Notes under the pieces: model-generated
The model's database searches: none
Seen by the model: only the letters and a program-made list of their open reading frames with translations
What the model was told of the DNA's origin: nothing
Translations under genes and position numbers: made by a program
Part shown: in pieces, positions 35,038 through 43,874 of the stretch
Layout of the letters: every line of letters begins with the position of its first letter
Numbering within the stretch: the stretch's first letter is position 1
From: Paenibacillus woosongensis
GTDB taxonomy: Bacteria > Bacillota > Bacilli > Paenibacillales > Paenibacillaceae
NCBI RefSeq assembly: GCF_009725165.1
Contig: NZ_WNZW01000001.1
Coordinates: 62,001 to 126,000, forward strand
Reading direction: 5' to 3'
DNA: 64,000 nt

Positions 35038-36165
35038 TCACGGTAATGGTATGTTTTCTTCTTTATGCAGCTTTACGTTCAGAACAAGTCCGACCGCCAG
35101 CATATTTGTCATCAGCGAACTGCCCCCATAGCTAATAAAAGGCAGTGAAATCCCCGTTAAAGGAACGAGCCCGATATGCATTCCGATATTGACAAAGATT
35201 TGGAACACCAGCATGGCCGTAATTCCGATAACGAGATATGCACCTGCCCTATCTTTACTATCGATAACGATGTTGATCAACCGGGTCACCAAGCAAAAAT
35301 AAAGCAATAGCAGCACGGCAGAGCCCAAGAAGCCATATTTCTCCCCAATCACTACGAAAATAGAATCGGAATAGGCGTAAGGAATATATCCCTGCTCCAG
35401 GAAAAATCCTTCGTCTCCGGCCAAGCTGCCGGAGCCGATTGCCAGCATCGCATTTTTGACATGCCATGATTTATCAGGATCGCTGGCAGGATCCAGGAAC
35501 GTCTGTATTCTGGCCATTTGGTGCGGCTTGATCATCTTGGACAGCAATGCGTTATCGGCATAATACAACCAGACGATTGCTCCGATAATCAAGATGACAC
35601 CGCCTAAGAAAATGAGCATGTATCTTAAGCGGATATTGCCCATCCAAAGCATGCTTAGCAGCACGCCAACAAAGACGAGCGCCGTACCCAGATCAGGCTG
35701 CTTGATAATAAACAGCACCGGGATCATAAAGACCAGGCAGATCGGCATCACGTCCTGAATCAGACGAAGCTTCCTCCCCTGCTTCCGGCTCAGCATATGG
35801 GCGACAAGCAGTATCGTAAATATTTTGGCAAGTTCCGAAGGCTGCAGCTGAAACGATCCGATGCTTAACCACCGCACCGCACCGTTGATGTTCTCTCCTT
35901 TAAATTGAACAAAGGCCAGCATCCCTATCCCAAATGCATAGAGAATATATACCAGCTTGCCGAAAATGACCCTGTAATCAAAAGAAGCCGCAAGCAGCAT
36001 CAGGATCATGGATAAAGCGATGAGCAGCATACTGTTCTTATGCAGCCCCTCCAGCTTCGTCCCTACTGTTGCTCCATATACGGCTACCGTGCCGATGGCA
36101 TTTAGACATAAAACAATGAATACTGTTGCTTTGTCCAGCTTTTTTAGCTTTTCGAGAAAAATCAT
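35038..36165 (-). CDS. FtsW/RodA/SpoVE-family glycosyltransferase, RodA-like
   Basis: 375 residues with about 10 membrane helices. Conserved pieces: GAVRWLSIGSFQLQPSELAK, IIKQPDLGTALVFVGVLLSM (with the catalytic aspartate of SEDS enzymes), IPYAYSDSIFVVIGEKYGFLG and LTGISLPFISYGGSSLMTNM. SEDS proteins polymerise lipid II into glycan strands together with a class B PBP. RodA (elongation) fits best by length and IGSFQLQPSE. GAGGTAAGT lies directly before the ATG. A PAP2 phosphatase gene follows. Confidence 0.88.
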   Translation of the reverse strand: MIFLEKLKKLDKATVFIVLCLNAIGTVAVYGATVGTKLEGLHKNSMLLIALSMILMLLAASFDYRVIFGKLVYILYAFGIGMLAFVQFKGENINGAVRWLSIGSFQLQPSELAKIFTILLVAHMLSRKQGRKLRLIQDVMPICLVFMIPVLFIIKQPDLGTALVFVGVLLSMLWMGNIRLRYMLIFLGGVILIIGAIVWLYYADNALLSKMIKPHQMARIQTFLDPASDPDKSWHVKNAMLAIGSGSLAGDEGFFLEQGYIPYAYSDSIFVVIGEKYGFLGSAVLLLLYFCLVTRLINIVIDSKDRAGAYLVIGITAMLVFQIFVNIGMHIGLVPLTGISLPFISYGGSSLMTNMLAVGLVLNVKLHKEENIPLP

Positions 36166-36207
36166 ACTTACCTCAATTCATCATGCAGAAGCACCATCTG
36201 CAGCAGA

Positions 36208-36747
36208 CTAGTTCATCATCTCCTTGAATTCGGTGCTTTCGTAATATCCTTTCCTGTCCTGCAGCTTCAATGTGCCCTTGTCCCATTCATAAATGTCAAG
36301 CCCGTTCACATCTGTGCCCAGCGACCAGCCCAAGAGGATTTCTGCGGCCCCATCCCTGTCGATATCACGGATCCCAGCGTAATCCAAACTATGACCGCTG
36401 CCCTCCCCATGCCAAACAATCTGCCATGCTTCCTGCCGGCGCATAAGCAGAGCCGCTTTCAGCGTACGTTCGCGGCCAGTTTCCTCTTCATATACAACGA
36501 TAGCCTCATTCTGTCCATCGCCGTCCAAATCACCGTAGGAAATGCCGTTATTCGGCTTGCCGTCAGGCATAGTAAGCAGCCGTGCTCCATCAGGGAGCTG
36601 AGCTAGAAGGCTCGTAAGCATTTCATCTCCGTCATCAACAGCATTTGGAGCCGTAATGAGGTCGCTTGGCAGCGCAGGGATTCCGCATCCGCCCAGCTTA
36701 AGCATAACTGCGGCCGCCAGAAATATGTTCATGAGCTTGTTCGGCAT
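36208..36747 (-). CDS. Lipoprotein with an FG-GAP/VCBS-like repeat
   Basis: 179 residues. Signal peptide MNIFLAAAVMLKLGGC with lipobox LGGC. The mature part has calcium-loop-like repeats ISYGDLDGDGQNEAIVVYE and IRDIDRDGAAEILLGWS, as in beta-propeller VCBS proteins, but only about two blades' worth, too few for a propeller. The role is unknown. It lies 42 bp upstream of the RodA-like gene. Confidence 0.7.
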   Translation of the reverse strand: MPNKLMNIFLAAAVMLKLGGCGIPALPSDLITAPNAVDDGDEMLTSLLAQLPDGARLLTMPDGKPNNGISYGDLDGDGQNEAIVVYEEETGRERTLKAALLMRRQEAWQIVWHGEGSGHSLDYAGIRDIDRDGAAEILLGWSLGTDVNGLDIYEWDKGTLKLQDRKGYYESTEFKEMMN

Positions 36748-36826
36748 ATGGCTTCCTGCTCCTTACTTATTCTTTGTCCTATTCTAAATGGTTTAAGAAT
36801 CTAAAAGGTTATGAAATAGTTAAAAT

Positions 36827-38221
36827 TCACTTTGTATCCCCGCCCGGAAGATAAACTGTCACTTTTGTGCCTTTGCCAAGCTCGCTGTCAATCTGGAGCT
36901 GTCCATGATGCAGCTGAATGATCTGCTCGGAGATGGACAACCCCAATCCGCTGCCGCTCATCTTGTGATTTCCCTTGTAAAACTTCTGAGGCAATTTCCG
37001 GAGATCCTGTTCCGGGATGCCGGCCCCCGTGTCCTCGACGGTAATGATGACTTGTCCAGCGGCCGGGCTAGCCGAAATAACGATTGACCCGCCAGACCCC
37101 GTAAACTTCAGCGCGTTATCAAGCAGATTAATCATGACTTGCTTCAAGCGGTTTGGGTCAGCCGAAATTACAGGAAGCGGCTTCGTTATACTAACCTCCA
37201 GTTCAATGTCTTGCCTTGCGGCTCTCGGCCGCAGCTGTTGTCCGATATTCGTTAAGAATTCCGTTAAATGAAGTGATGACCGGCTAAGCTCCATTCGGCC
37301 GTCTCCAAATTTCGAGAAATCAAGCAGCTCATCGACAAGCTCCGTCAAACGGTCCGTTTCCGACTCAATAATGTCAAGCCCTTCCTCCAGCGTGACCTTG
37401 CCTTTCCATAGATTTGCCCTTAGCGTAACGACCCAGCCTTTGATCGATGTTAGCGGAGTACGCAGCTCATGCGAAACCGAAGAAATGAAATCATTTTTGA
37501 GCTGCTCTTGCCGCTGTATTGTTCCAGCCATCGTATTCAGAGTATCCGCCAGAGCGCCCAATTCGTCCTTATAAGGCTTCTCTGCTCTAACGCTGAAATC
37601 TCCATCCGTCATTTTTTCAGCGGCCCGCTTTAGACTGGTAATCGACTTCGTAATCGTCCCGGACAGCACGATGCCAACAGCGGCAACAAGTGCAATCACA
37701 ACGAGGCCTACCGCTACGAAGATGAGGGCAATCTGCCTCACCGTCTCCTCCGTTTGCTTTAACGAGGTTATGAACCGTACGGCTCCAGCGGTCTGGCCTT
37801 TGGCCACCAGCGGATAGGAGACCGCAAGCACCTCCTCCTGCCAAGCCGAATCCTGGCCGCGCCAAGTATCGGCAAAGCCGGCAATCGCGCTTCGCACATC
37901 TGGGAATCCGGCCATATTTTGCCCAGGCCGAAATCCCGAAGTGTCTTGAATCAGCTGCCCAGAGGAGCCGATAATTTGCACCTGCCCCGCGAAATGATGC
38001 GAAAACCCTCCCAACAATCGTTCTGCCTGCTGTTCCAAGTCTTCTTCTGCAAAGTATTGCTCATAAAAAGAAGCCGACAGTTCGGCCTGAGTGACCAGGG
38101 TGCGCTCGATATTGTGATAATAATAATAGTTCACGGCGGCAATCAATATGGCCTCAAGGGTGATCACCGTAGTCAGAATGACGAGAAAATAGCTTCCGAC
38201 CAGCCTTCTGCGAATACCCAA
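36827..38221 (-). CDS. Sensor histidine kinase, partner of the adjacent response regulator
   Basis: 464 residues from a TTG start with GGAGGAAGGAAG upstream, one base after the regulator's stop codon. Order: membrane helix (GSYFLVILTTVITLEAILIA), extracellular sensor of about 120 residues, second helix (IFVAVGLVVIALVAAVGIVL), HAMP, His-box SSVSHELRTPLTSIKGW, N box NLLDNALKF, G boxes DTGAGIP and GSGLGLSISE. Relatives include WalK/ResE-like and PhoR-like kinases. The signal is unknown. An in-frame ATG 48 nt earlier would overlap the regulator gene and is less likely. Confidence 0.9.
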   Translation of the reverse strand: MGIRRRLVGSYFLVILTTVITLEAILIAAVNYYYYHNIERTLVTQAELSASFYEQYFAEEDLEQQAERLLGGFSHHFAGQVQIIGSSGQLIQDTSGFRPGQNMAGFPDVRSAIAGFADTWRGQDSAWQEEVLAVSYPLVAKGQTAGAVRFITSLKQTEETVRQIALIFVAVGLVVIALVAAVGIVLSGTITKSITSLKRAAEKMTDGDFSVRAEKPYKDELGALADTLNTMAGTIQRQEQLKNDFISSVSHELRTPLTSIKGWVVTLRANLWKGKVTLEEGLDIIESETDRLTELVDELLDFSKFGDGRMELSRSSLHLTEFLTNIGQQLRPRAARQDIELEVSITKPLPVISADPNRLKQVMINLLDNALKFTGSGGSIVISASPAAGQVIITVEDTGAGIPEQDLRKLPQKFYKGNHKMSGSGLGLSISEQIIQLHHGQLQIDSELGKGTKVTVYLPGGDTK

Positions 38222-38222
38222 A

Positions 38223-38927
38223 TCAATCTTCCTTCCTCCAGCGATAACCGACGCCCCAGACGGTCTCAATCAGCTCGGGCTTGGAACTGTCCTTCTCCAG
38301 CTTCTCCCGCAGCTTCCGTACGTGAACATCCACCGTCTTCGTATCGCCGATAAAATCTTCTCCCCATACTAAATTCAGCAGCTCATTTCTCGAAAGAGCC
38401 ATGTCCGGGTTCTCCATAAACGCCTTTACCATCAGAAATTCCTTGGGGGTCACATCAATAGCTTCGTCCTGCTTATAGAGCTTGTTCGAGGTCAAATCAA
38501 GGCGGATCCCCCCGGCGCTAAGAACAGCATGGTGTGACTCGCGCTGCTTACGGGTACGCCGCAGCACCGTGCGAATTCTGGCCGTCAGCTCCAGCGGATT
38601 AAACGGCTTGACGATGTAATCGTCGGCTCCAAGTTCAAGTCCCTTAATTTTATCCAAATCCTGCCCACGGGCGGTCAAAAATACGATCACGACTTCAGAA
38701 TCTATTTCTCTCAACCTCTCGCAAACTTCAAACCCGTCGAAATCCGGGAGCATAATATCAAGCACAACAACATCAGGCCGATGAACCGCGAAGCTCTTGA
38801 GCGCCGTCTCACCTTCCGCCGCTTCGTAAACTTCAAACCCGCTGCCCTCCAAATTGATGGCGATAAATCGCCGTATATGGTCATCATCTTCCACAATAAG
38901 CACATGATTGCGGTTGTCCAAATCCAT
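38223..38927 (-). CDS. OmpR-family response regulator
   Basis: 234 residues. Receiver domain with acidic pocket VEDDD, phosphorylation site Asp57 in DVVVLDIMLPDFDG, and lysine in DDYIVKPFNPLEL. The C-terminal winged helix contains TPKEFLMVKAFMENP and TVDVHVRKLREKLEKD. GGGAGGATCAA precedes the ATG. Translationally coupled to the kinase gene. It would be phosphorylated by that kinase and bind DNA as a dimer. Confidence 0.92.
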   Translation of the reverse strand: MDLDNRNHVLIVEDDDHIRRFIAINLEGSGFEVYEAAEGETALKSFAVHRPDVVVLDIMLPDFDGFEVCERLREIDSEVVIVFLTARGQDLDKIKGLELGADDYIVKPFNPLELTARIRTVLRRTRKQRESHHAVLSAGGIRLDLTSNKLYKQDEAIDVTPKEFLMVKAFMENPDMALSRNELLNLVWGEDFIGDTKTVDVHVRKLREKLEKDSSKPELIETVWGVGYRWRKED

Positions 38928-38967
38928 TTGATCCTCCCTAAAGCTTGTTCAAACCATTATCCCTCCT

Positions 38968-38996
38968 ATTAAAACACTTATGTCATTGTCATGCAA
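38968..38996 (-). promoter_or_regulatory. Promoter of the two-component operon
   Basis: TTGCAT (38991-38996) and TTTAAT (38968-38973) on the minus strand with a 17-nt spacer. Confidence 0.55.
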
Positions 38997-39023
38997 AATC
39001 CCCTGAAATCCTTTCCGAACAAA

Positions 39024-39067
39024 CCAAAAAAATAACCCAAACGGTTCTGTCAGAACCTTTGAGTTAT
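39024..39067 (-). terminator. Terminator of the second RidA gene
   Basis: A long stem with centre GGTTCTGtcAGAACC (39043-39057 region) and outer AACCCAAA/TTTGAGTT arms, followed on the minus strand by ATTTTTTT. Confidence 0.75.
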
Positions 39068-39084
39068 TATATCCTCTGACGCTT

Positions 39085-39537
39085 CTATTCCTCTACTTCA
39101 AAGATGGAGTCCACGATAATCGGCAAATTGTCTCTTACCGAAACCGCGCCGAATACCGACCTTGCGTGGCTCCCCCTATCCTCGAATACTTCCATTAACA
39201 AATCCGAGAATCCGTTTAATACTTTGTGATGCTCTTCAAACTCGGGACCCGCATTTACGAAGCCCTGCACCTTGACCGCTCTTTTCACCTTGTCCAATGT
39301 GCCCAAGGCTGATTTCAAGACAGCCAGCACTTCGATACCAGTTTGCCTGGCGAACCCGTACCCTTCCTCCGTCGTATAATCGACTCCCAGCTTGCCTTTC
39401 GGGTTGCCTCTCGGCCCTTTGCCGGAAACAAACATCAATCCATTGACAATGACGTAATTCGCATACTTCGCTGCTGGATCACTGGCGGCTGGCAACGTAA
39501 TATTCAATGCTTCCAACCTTTGCTCAATAGAGTTCAT
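39085..39537 (-). CDS. RidA-family protein (second copy, distinct subfamily)
   Basis: 150 residues, a YjgF-like fold: MNSIEQRLEALNITLPAASD, YANYVIVNGLMFVSGKGPRG and the end HARSVFGAVSVRDNLPIIVD. The conserved arginine of RidA is in HARSVFGAV. It is longer than RidA proper and lacks the GPYSQA motif, so the substrate may differ. ATG 39537 is preferred over one nine bases earlier because of its spacing to GGGGA. Single gene with its own terminator. Confidence 0.8.
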   Translation of the reverse strand: MNSIEQRLEALNITLPAASDPAAKYANYVIVNGLMFVSGKGPRGNPKGKLGVDYTTEEGYGFARQTGIEVLAVLKSALGTLDKVKRAVKVQGFVNAGPEFEEHHKVLNGFSDLLMEVFEDRGSHARSVFGAVSVRDNLPIIVDSIFEVEE

Positions 39538-39683
39538 CACAAACATTCCCCGCTTTCGCTGGTGTAGTCGTTATGGTCGTTCCATTCCCTGTCATTTTTT
39601 AATCATTCCTAGGCTTTGAACCGATATAGTACTTAAGTATGTATCTACTAGGATCAATTATAATTTTGCAAGGAGGCTGTACG

Positions 39684-40322
39684 ATGAAAAAAATTGTCGC
39701 TCTTGTTGTCAGTCTAGCTTTATTGTTATCGGTTCAGACGGCGGCTCTCGCCCATTCTGGCAGAACAGACGCCAACGGCGGACATAACTGTTCTGAAAAA
39801 TCGAAGCAGAAGGGCCTTTGCACCGGCTACCACTATCACAATTCCGGCACGACGAATTCAGGCTCGAAATCAACATCCACCAAATCATCAAGCACCTCAA
39901 CCACGAAGAACGCTTCAACCAAAAGCAGCGCAAATAGTAAAAAAACCACCTCTAAAAAGGGATATGCCACGGTAGACATTACATTGATCGTAAATGGCAG
40001 CATTGTGCCTCTGGATCAAAAAGCCGTCATCGTCAACGAAACGGTATTGATTCCGCTGAAAAACATGTTCGATGCCCTCGGCGCTACCTTGGAATGGGAT
40101 CAATCTACGAAGAAAATCACAGCCTACAAGGGCGATACAACTGTTGAATTGACCGTGGACAGCACGGCCGCCCGAAAGCAGGACAAGGCGCTTACTTTAC
40201 AGGCCAAGCCGATTGTCATAAACGGGTATACGATGGTGCCTGCCCGCTTTGCCGCCGAATCCTTCGACGCTGTTGTGGAGTGGGATTCGCAATCGAGCAC
40301 GATAACAATTACGACACCCTAA
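39684..40322 (+). CDS. Secreted YHYH-domain protein with copper-amine-oxidase-type stalk domain
   Basis: 212 residues. Signal peptide MKKIVALVVSLALLLSVQTA with cleavage after ALA. Next a YHYH domain, HSGRTDANGGHNCSEKSKQK followed by GLCTGYHYHN, with two cysteines and several histidines suited to metal binding. A Ser/Thr/Lys linker of about 40 residues leads to a stalk domain (VNGSIVPLDQKAVIVNETVL, IPLKNMFDALGATLEWD, MVPARFAAESFDAVVEWDSQ), common in Paenibacillus surface proteins. AAGGAGG is 9 nt before ATG 39684. Its 3' end overlaps that of the convergent VOC gene by 14 bp. Confidence 0.85.
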   Translation: MKKIVALVVSLALLLSVQTAALAHSGRTDANGGHNCSEKSKQKGLCTGYHYHNSGTTNSGSKSTSTKSSSTSTTKNASTKSSANSKKTTSKKGYATVDITLIVNGSIVPLDQKAVIVNETVLIPLKNMFDALGATLEWDQSTKKITAYKGDTTVELTVDSTAARKQDKALTLQAKPIVINGYTMVPARFAAESFDAVVEWDSQSSTITITTP

Positions 40323-40704
40323 TCCTGGATCGACTCCCGAATCCGATCGTATAGCCGTCCGGGTCAATAATGGAAAACTCCTTCATGCCAAACTCATTGA
40401 CCTCCAGCGGTTTATGCAGTTTGGCTCCTTTTTCGGCTAGCTCATGATAGAGCTCTTCCACACCGTAAACCAAGGCGAAAATATCCAACGCATCTTCCCG
40501 GTGATGAGGGTAATTCGGGGTGATCCGATCTTTATTTTCTGTTTCATGAAAAATAATTACCACCCCGTCCCGTTCGACGAAACCCAGGCCAAAATCGCAG
40601 TAGAAGCCAATCGAGCTATAGTACTCAAGCGTCTTCTGGCGATCTGCTACAAACAACACAGGGCTGAGATGCCGGATCGTACTTCTATTGTCTGAAGAAC
40701 TCAC
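40309..40704 (-). CDS. VOC/glyoxalase-fold protein, bleomycin-resistance-like
   Basis: 131 residues: LSPVLFVADRQKTLEYYSSI, FGLGFVERDGVVIIFHETEN and KEFSIIDPDGYTIGFGSRS, a single VOC domain resembling bleomycin-binding proteins. GTG 40704 is chosen because AAGGAG lies 8 nt upstream; the ATG two codons earlier is too close to it. It follows the unknown gene at 40710 with only five bases between, so both form an operon. Ligand unknown. Confidence 0.8.
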   Translation of the reverse strand: MSSSDNRSTIRHLSPVLFVADRQKTLEYYSSIGFYCDFGLGFVERDGVVIIFHETENKDRITPNYPHHREDALDIFALVYGVEELYHELAEKGAKLHKPLEVNEFGMKEFSIIDPDGYTIGFGSRSRIRVS

Positions 40705-40709
40705 TATCA

Positions 40710-41267
40710 TCACTCCTTCCCCGAAAAATTTATGTTGCAGCAATCAGTTAATGTTCTTATCAAACGGTCAATGCATGCTGCCAGTAGAGGACTTAACTCC
40801 TCTTCGTACATCCTAATCTTTCTTTGAAATACCCTGCCGATAGAATGTCTTTCCATTTCAGCGCTTACCTTGTTCTGAGCTAGATTTATAATTCTGGTTC
40901 TCTTGTCCAAAAAAGCTTGGACTACTTCATACGGCTGACCATTATACGTAAATTCAAACCGCGGGTTCGTTCTTATCATAGTTCTGTCCTTGAGCGTAAA
41001 ACGCTGCTCTTCATCTCCTTCTTTGAAGGAAATGCTCCATTTGTTCCTTTCAAACCATCTGCTCCTATCTATCAGCTCAATAGTGTACTGCTCAGCTTCA
41101 GCCCTGAAGCTTAATTCCCAGCTATCTATGATCCAGCATATGGCCTTGCTGGGAAGATGTTTGAACGTCCTTGTCATGCGGCCGCAAGGATTGCCGTTGT
41201 CGTCTACCAGCTCTACGCAAGCTGCCGACATTTTCAGCACCGGGAGCTTGTAATAGTAAACCTTCAT
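40710..41267 (-). CDS. Unknown protein, possible LURP-one/tubby-like fold
   Basis: 185 residues, no signal peptide or membrane segment. The alternating strands with KDRTMIRTNPRFEFTYNGQP and CGRMTRTFKHLPSKAICWI recall small tubby C-terminal-like proteins of Bacillota, but I do not recognise it with certainty. The C-terminal 60 residues look helical. It is co-transcribed with the VOC gene. No function is proposed. Confidence 0.65.
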   Translation of the reverse strand: MKVYYYKLPVLKMSAACVELVDDNGNPCGRMTRTFKHLPSKAICWIIDSWELSFRAEAEQYTIELIDRSRWFERNKWSISFKEGDEEQRFTLKDRTMIRTNPRFEFTYNGQPYEVVQAFLDKRTRIINLAQNKVSAEMERHSIGRVFQRKIRMYEEELSPLLAACIDRLIRTLTDCCNINFSGKE

Positions 41268-41283
41268 ACCTCACGTCTCCATA

Positions 41284-41330
41284 TAAAAAAATGACCCAGG
41301 CCAAAATCGTCATTTTGGGGCTGGGTCTCT
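41284..41330 (-). terminator. Terminator of purC
   Basis: GACCCAG (41293-41299) and CTGGGTC (41321-41327) with CCAAAAT/ATTTTGG inside; the minus strand then runs into ATTTTTTT. Confidence 0.82.
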
Positions 41331-41401
41331 GTGCTATGCAAGCTTCTTCCATAATTATACATCAAAACCGCTTTAATCTGAAAGGCTTGACGGCAAATCG
41401 C

Positions 41402-42085
41402 TTAGCCGACGATCAGCTTGTCCAATTCTAGCGGTTCTACATATTGGCCGTCCTTGTAAGCGCGCATATTGCCGCCGGAAATTTCGTCGATGAGAACGAT
41501 TTGTGCGCCATCGTCTACTCGGCCGAATTCAAATTTGATGTCGTACAGATCAACGCCCTTCTTTGCAAGCTCGTCTTTAACGACATTGCCTATCGTTTGC
41601 GTCAGCTCTTTAAGCACTTTGTACTCGGCGGAGGTCAAAATCCCCAGCATGTCCAGCGCATCCTCCGAAATCGGCGGGTCTTGGCGCTCGTCGTCTTTAA
41701 TAGTCACTTCCACGAAAGCGTTCAAGGCTTGGCCTTCCTCGGCATACATGCCATAACGGCGCAGGAAGCTTCCCACCGCTCTGTAACGGCAAATGACCTC
41801 CAGGCCTTTACCGAAAACGGTGGCTGGTTTTACCGTCATCGTCGCGTTGTCGATATCAGCATCTATATAGTGCGTAGGAATCTCTTTTTCCTTTAATATT
41901 TCAAAGAAATACTTCGTCAAACGGAGTCCGGCTTTGCCTGCCCCCTCCATCGTTAGCCCAACCGTGTTGGCGCCTGGATCAAATACACCGTTCTCCCCGG
42001 TCACGTCATCTTTGAATTTCAGCAAATAGTTGCCATCTTCGAGAGCATATACGTCTTTGGTCTTGCCTGTGTAGATCAGTTTCAT
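41402..42085 (-). CDS. purC: SAICAR synthetase
   Basis: 227 residues, slightly short for PurC. MKLIYTGKTKDVYALEDGNY is the N-terminal ATP-binding motif; RYRAVGSFLRRYG and IKFEFGRVDDGAQIVLIDEI carry the substrate and metal sites (family signatures [LIVM]GDE-like region and FEFG). It joins CAIR and aspartate in purine synthesis. Unlike the usual purEKBC... order it stands alone here, so a second copy may exist in the main pur operon. GAGAAAGGATC precedes the ATG. Confidence 0.87.
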   Translation of the reverse strand: MKLIYTGKTKDVYALEDGNYLLKFKDDVTGENGVFDPGANTVGLTMEGAGKAGLRLTKYFFEILKEKEIPTHYIDADIDNATMTVKPATVFGKGLEVICRYRAVGSFLRRYGMYAEEGQALNAFVEVTIKDDERQDPPISEDALDMLGILTSAEYKVLKELTQTIGNVVKDELAKKGVDLYDIKFEFGRVDDGAQIVLIDEISGGNMRAYKDGQYVEPLELDKLIVG

Positions 42086-42186
42086 TCGTGCAGATCCTTT
42101 CTCGTTAAAAGATTTTAATTACAATATAGCACGCCTGCCTGATCCTGCACCAATTTTTTTATCATTCTCCGGCAAGACACCGCCAA

Positions 42187-43851
42187 CTATTCTTTCCCCC
42201 TCTCATTCATAAGCGATTGATTGTATCGTTCTAGCGCCGTCTGCTGAAGCCCAATGGCCCGGTCGATGTTTAGCGACTTCAATTGCTCCACATAAGCGTC
42301 AAAAGCGCTAAGCGGCTCAATGCCCAGAATGATTTTCAGCGACATTTCATCTACCAGCGTCGTTACATCCTGCATAATCGCCGACAGCTCCGCGCTTTCC
42401 TTCTCCGTTTTCGGGGTAGAGGGCAGCGCGTATATCGCCGCATCGGTATCGGACCAAAGCCGTATCGCCTCTTTTTGCTCCGGCAGCATATAATATTGTT
42501 CCATATAGCGGATATCTTGCACGAACGGCCCGAAATAGCTCGCCCGCGTATACATTGCAAGCGCCTGGGAAGGGGCCAATTTGTCTGGATTGTTCAGAAT
42601 CAAATCCGTATACCGCGGATACCCGTCCTTCATCTCGTAGCTGAGGCCTTCAATGCCGAAGTTGAATAGCATATGGCCTTCGGGGCCATAACCATAGTCC
42701 AGCATACGGACGGCCTGCTCGACATGTTTGCTTTTGCTTGATATCGCAACACCGCTAAAGCCGACCGCAGAAGCCCTTTGCCCGAATTTGGAGCGCTCCC
42801 CCTTGTGCAGGACGGGATACGGGGCCGCGATTAATTTTGCGCCCGGATCATTCTCCCGCAGTACCGGCAGCCAGGTGCCGATTCCGGCTCCTGCATTCCA
42901 GATACTGGCCCCGCTCCGCCCTGTGAGCATGCTTACATCCTGCGTCATGGAATCGACCGCGGCAAAATTTCTGTCTATAAGCCCCTCGGCATACCAGTCC
43001 CGGAATAAGGCCAAGAAATCCCTATAGCCAGCCTCCTGCGGGCCAAATTTCACCTGTCCGTCCTCCACATAGAAGTCCTTCTTAATGCCATATGCCCCGA
43101 TGAATCCGCCGCCATCTATGCCAAATAACGGACTGGGAACCCCCAGAAAGGTTAGGGGCGCCTCTATGCCCTTCCTCTCCTTGAAGGCCTTGAGCACCGT
43201 ATGCCATTCATGGATCGTCACCGGAACGCCGAGCCCGAGCTCATCCAGCCAGTCTTTACGCAAAATCAACCCCTGATATGTCCGCAAGCGTTCATCCCCC
43301 TGGATGAACGGAAACATATAATAGCTCCCATCAGCCGTCCGAATCTGCTTATCAATCTCGGGATGTTCGCTTAAATATTTTTTCAAATTCGGGGCGTAAG
43401 CATCGATCGCTTCATTCAGCCTTAAAATGTATCCGTCCTTGATCGCCTTCTCCGGTCCTCCAGGAAAACTGTTCCATTCGTACTCCATCATATCCGGCAG
43501 CTCGCCCGAGGCAAGCAGCACGTTAATGGCGTCCTTCGCCTGGTTCTGAGGAGGCTGAATGAAGTCCAGCTTTACCCTCGTCTTCTTTTGCCATTCTTGG
43601 AAAAAAGGCACCTCCTGAAAAGTCGGCTTAATGCCCGCGGCATTACCGTTCAGCTCGGCCCAATACGTCAGCGCTTCGCCGTCCACGCCTGCTTCTATAG
43701 CCCCCAGCAGAGTATCAGCGGCATTTCCATCCAATTGAGAAGCAGCTGTATTCTTATCGCAAGCGCTTAGCATCGCCATCGTAAGCGTCAGTACAATTCC
43801 CAGTACAACCGTTACAATCCGAGCCCGGGCGAAAGCACTCTCCCCTCTCAT
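42187..43851 (-). CDS. Lpl-type extracellular sugar-binding lipoprotein (copy A)
   Basis: 554 residues. Signal peptide VTVVLGIVLTLTMAMLSAC with lipobox. Typical of large LplA/YtcQ-like proteins: EVPFFQEWQKKTRVKLDFIQ, NVLLASGELPDMMEYEW, RKDWLDELGLGVP, VRMLDYGYGPEGHMLFNFGI and the tail SLNIDRAIGLQQTALERYNQ. It is a clear paralogue of the protein at 49486-51129. It follows the AraC-type regulator gene by 23 bp and has no permease of its own, so it may present another sugar to the same permease pair or act as a sensor. ATG 43851 follows GAGGAGGG. Confidence 0.88.
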   Translation of the reverse strand: MRGESAFARARIVTVVLGIVLTLTMAMLSACDKNTAASQLDGNAADTLLGAIEAGVDGEALTYWAELNGNAAGIKPTFQEVPFFQEWQKKTRVKLDFIQPPQNQAKDAINVLLASGELPDMMEYEWNSFPGGPEKAIKDGYILRLNEAIDAYAPNLKKYLSEHPEIDKQIRTADGSYYMFPFIQGDERLRTYQGLILRKDWLDELGLGVPVTIHEWHTVLKAFKERKGIEAPLTFLGVPSPLFGIDGGGFIGAYGIKKDFYVEDGQVKFGPQEAGYRDFLALFRDWYAEGLIDRNFAAVDSMTQDVSMLTGRSGASIWNAGAGIGTWLPVLRENDPGAKLIAAPYPVLHKGERSKFGQRASAVGFSGVAISSKSKHVEQAVRMLDYGYGPEGHMLFNFGIEGLSYEMKDGYPRYTDLILNNPDKLAPSQALAMYTRASYFGPFVQDIRYMEQYYMLPEQKEAIRLWSDTDAAIYALPSTPKTEKESAELSAIMQDVTTLVDEMSLKIILGIEPLSAFDAYVEQLKSLNIDRAIGLQQTALERYNQSLMNERGKE

Positions 43852-43874
43852 CAGCAAAGGCCCTCCTCATCCTG

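Noticed and set aside
42086-42186. Possible purine riboswitch before purC
   Set aside because: The leader is only about 60-100 nt and shows no conserved purine-aptamer stems.
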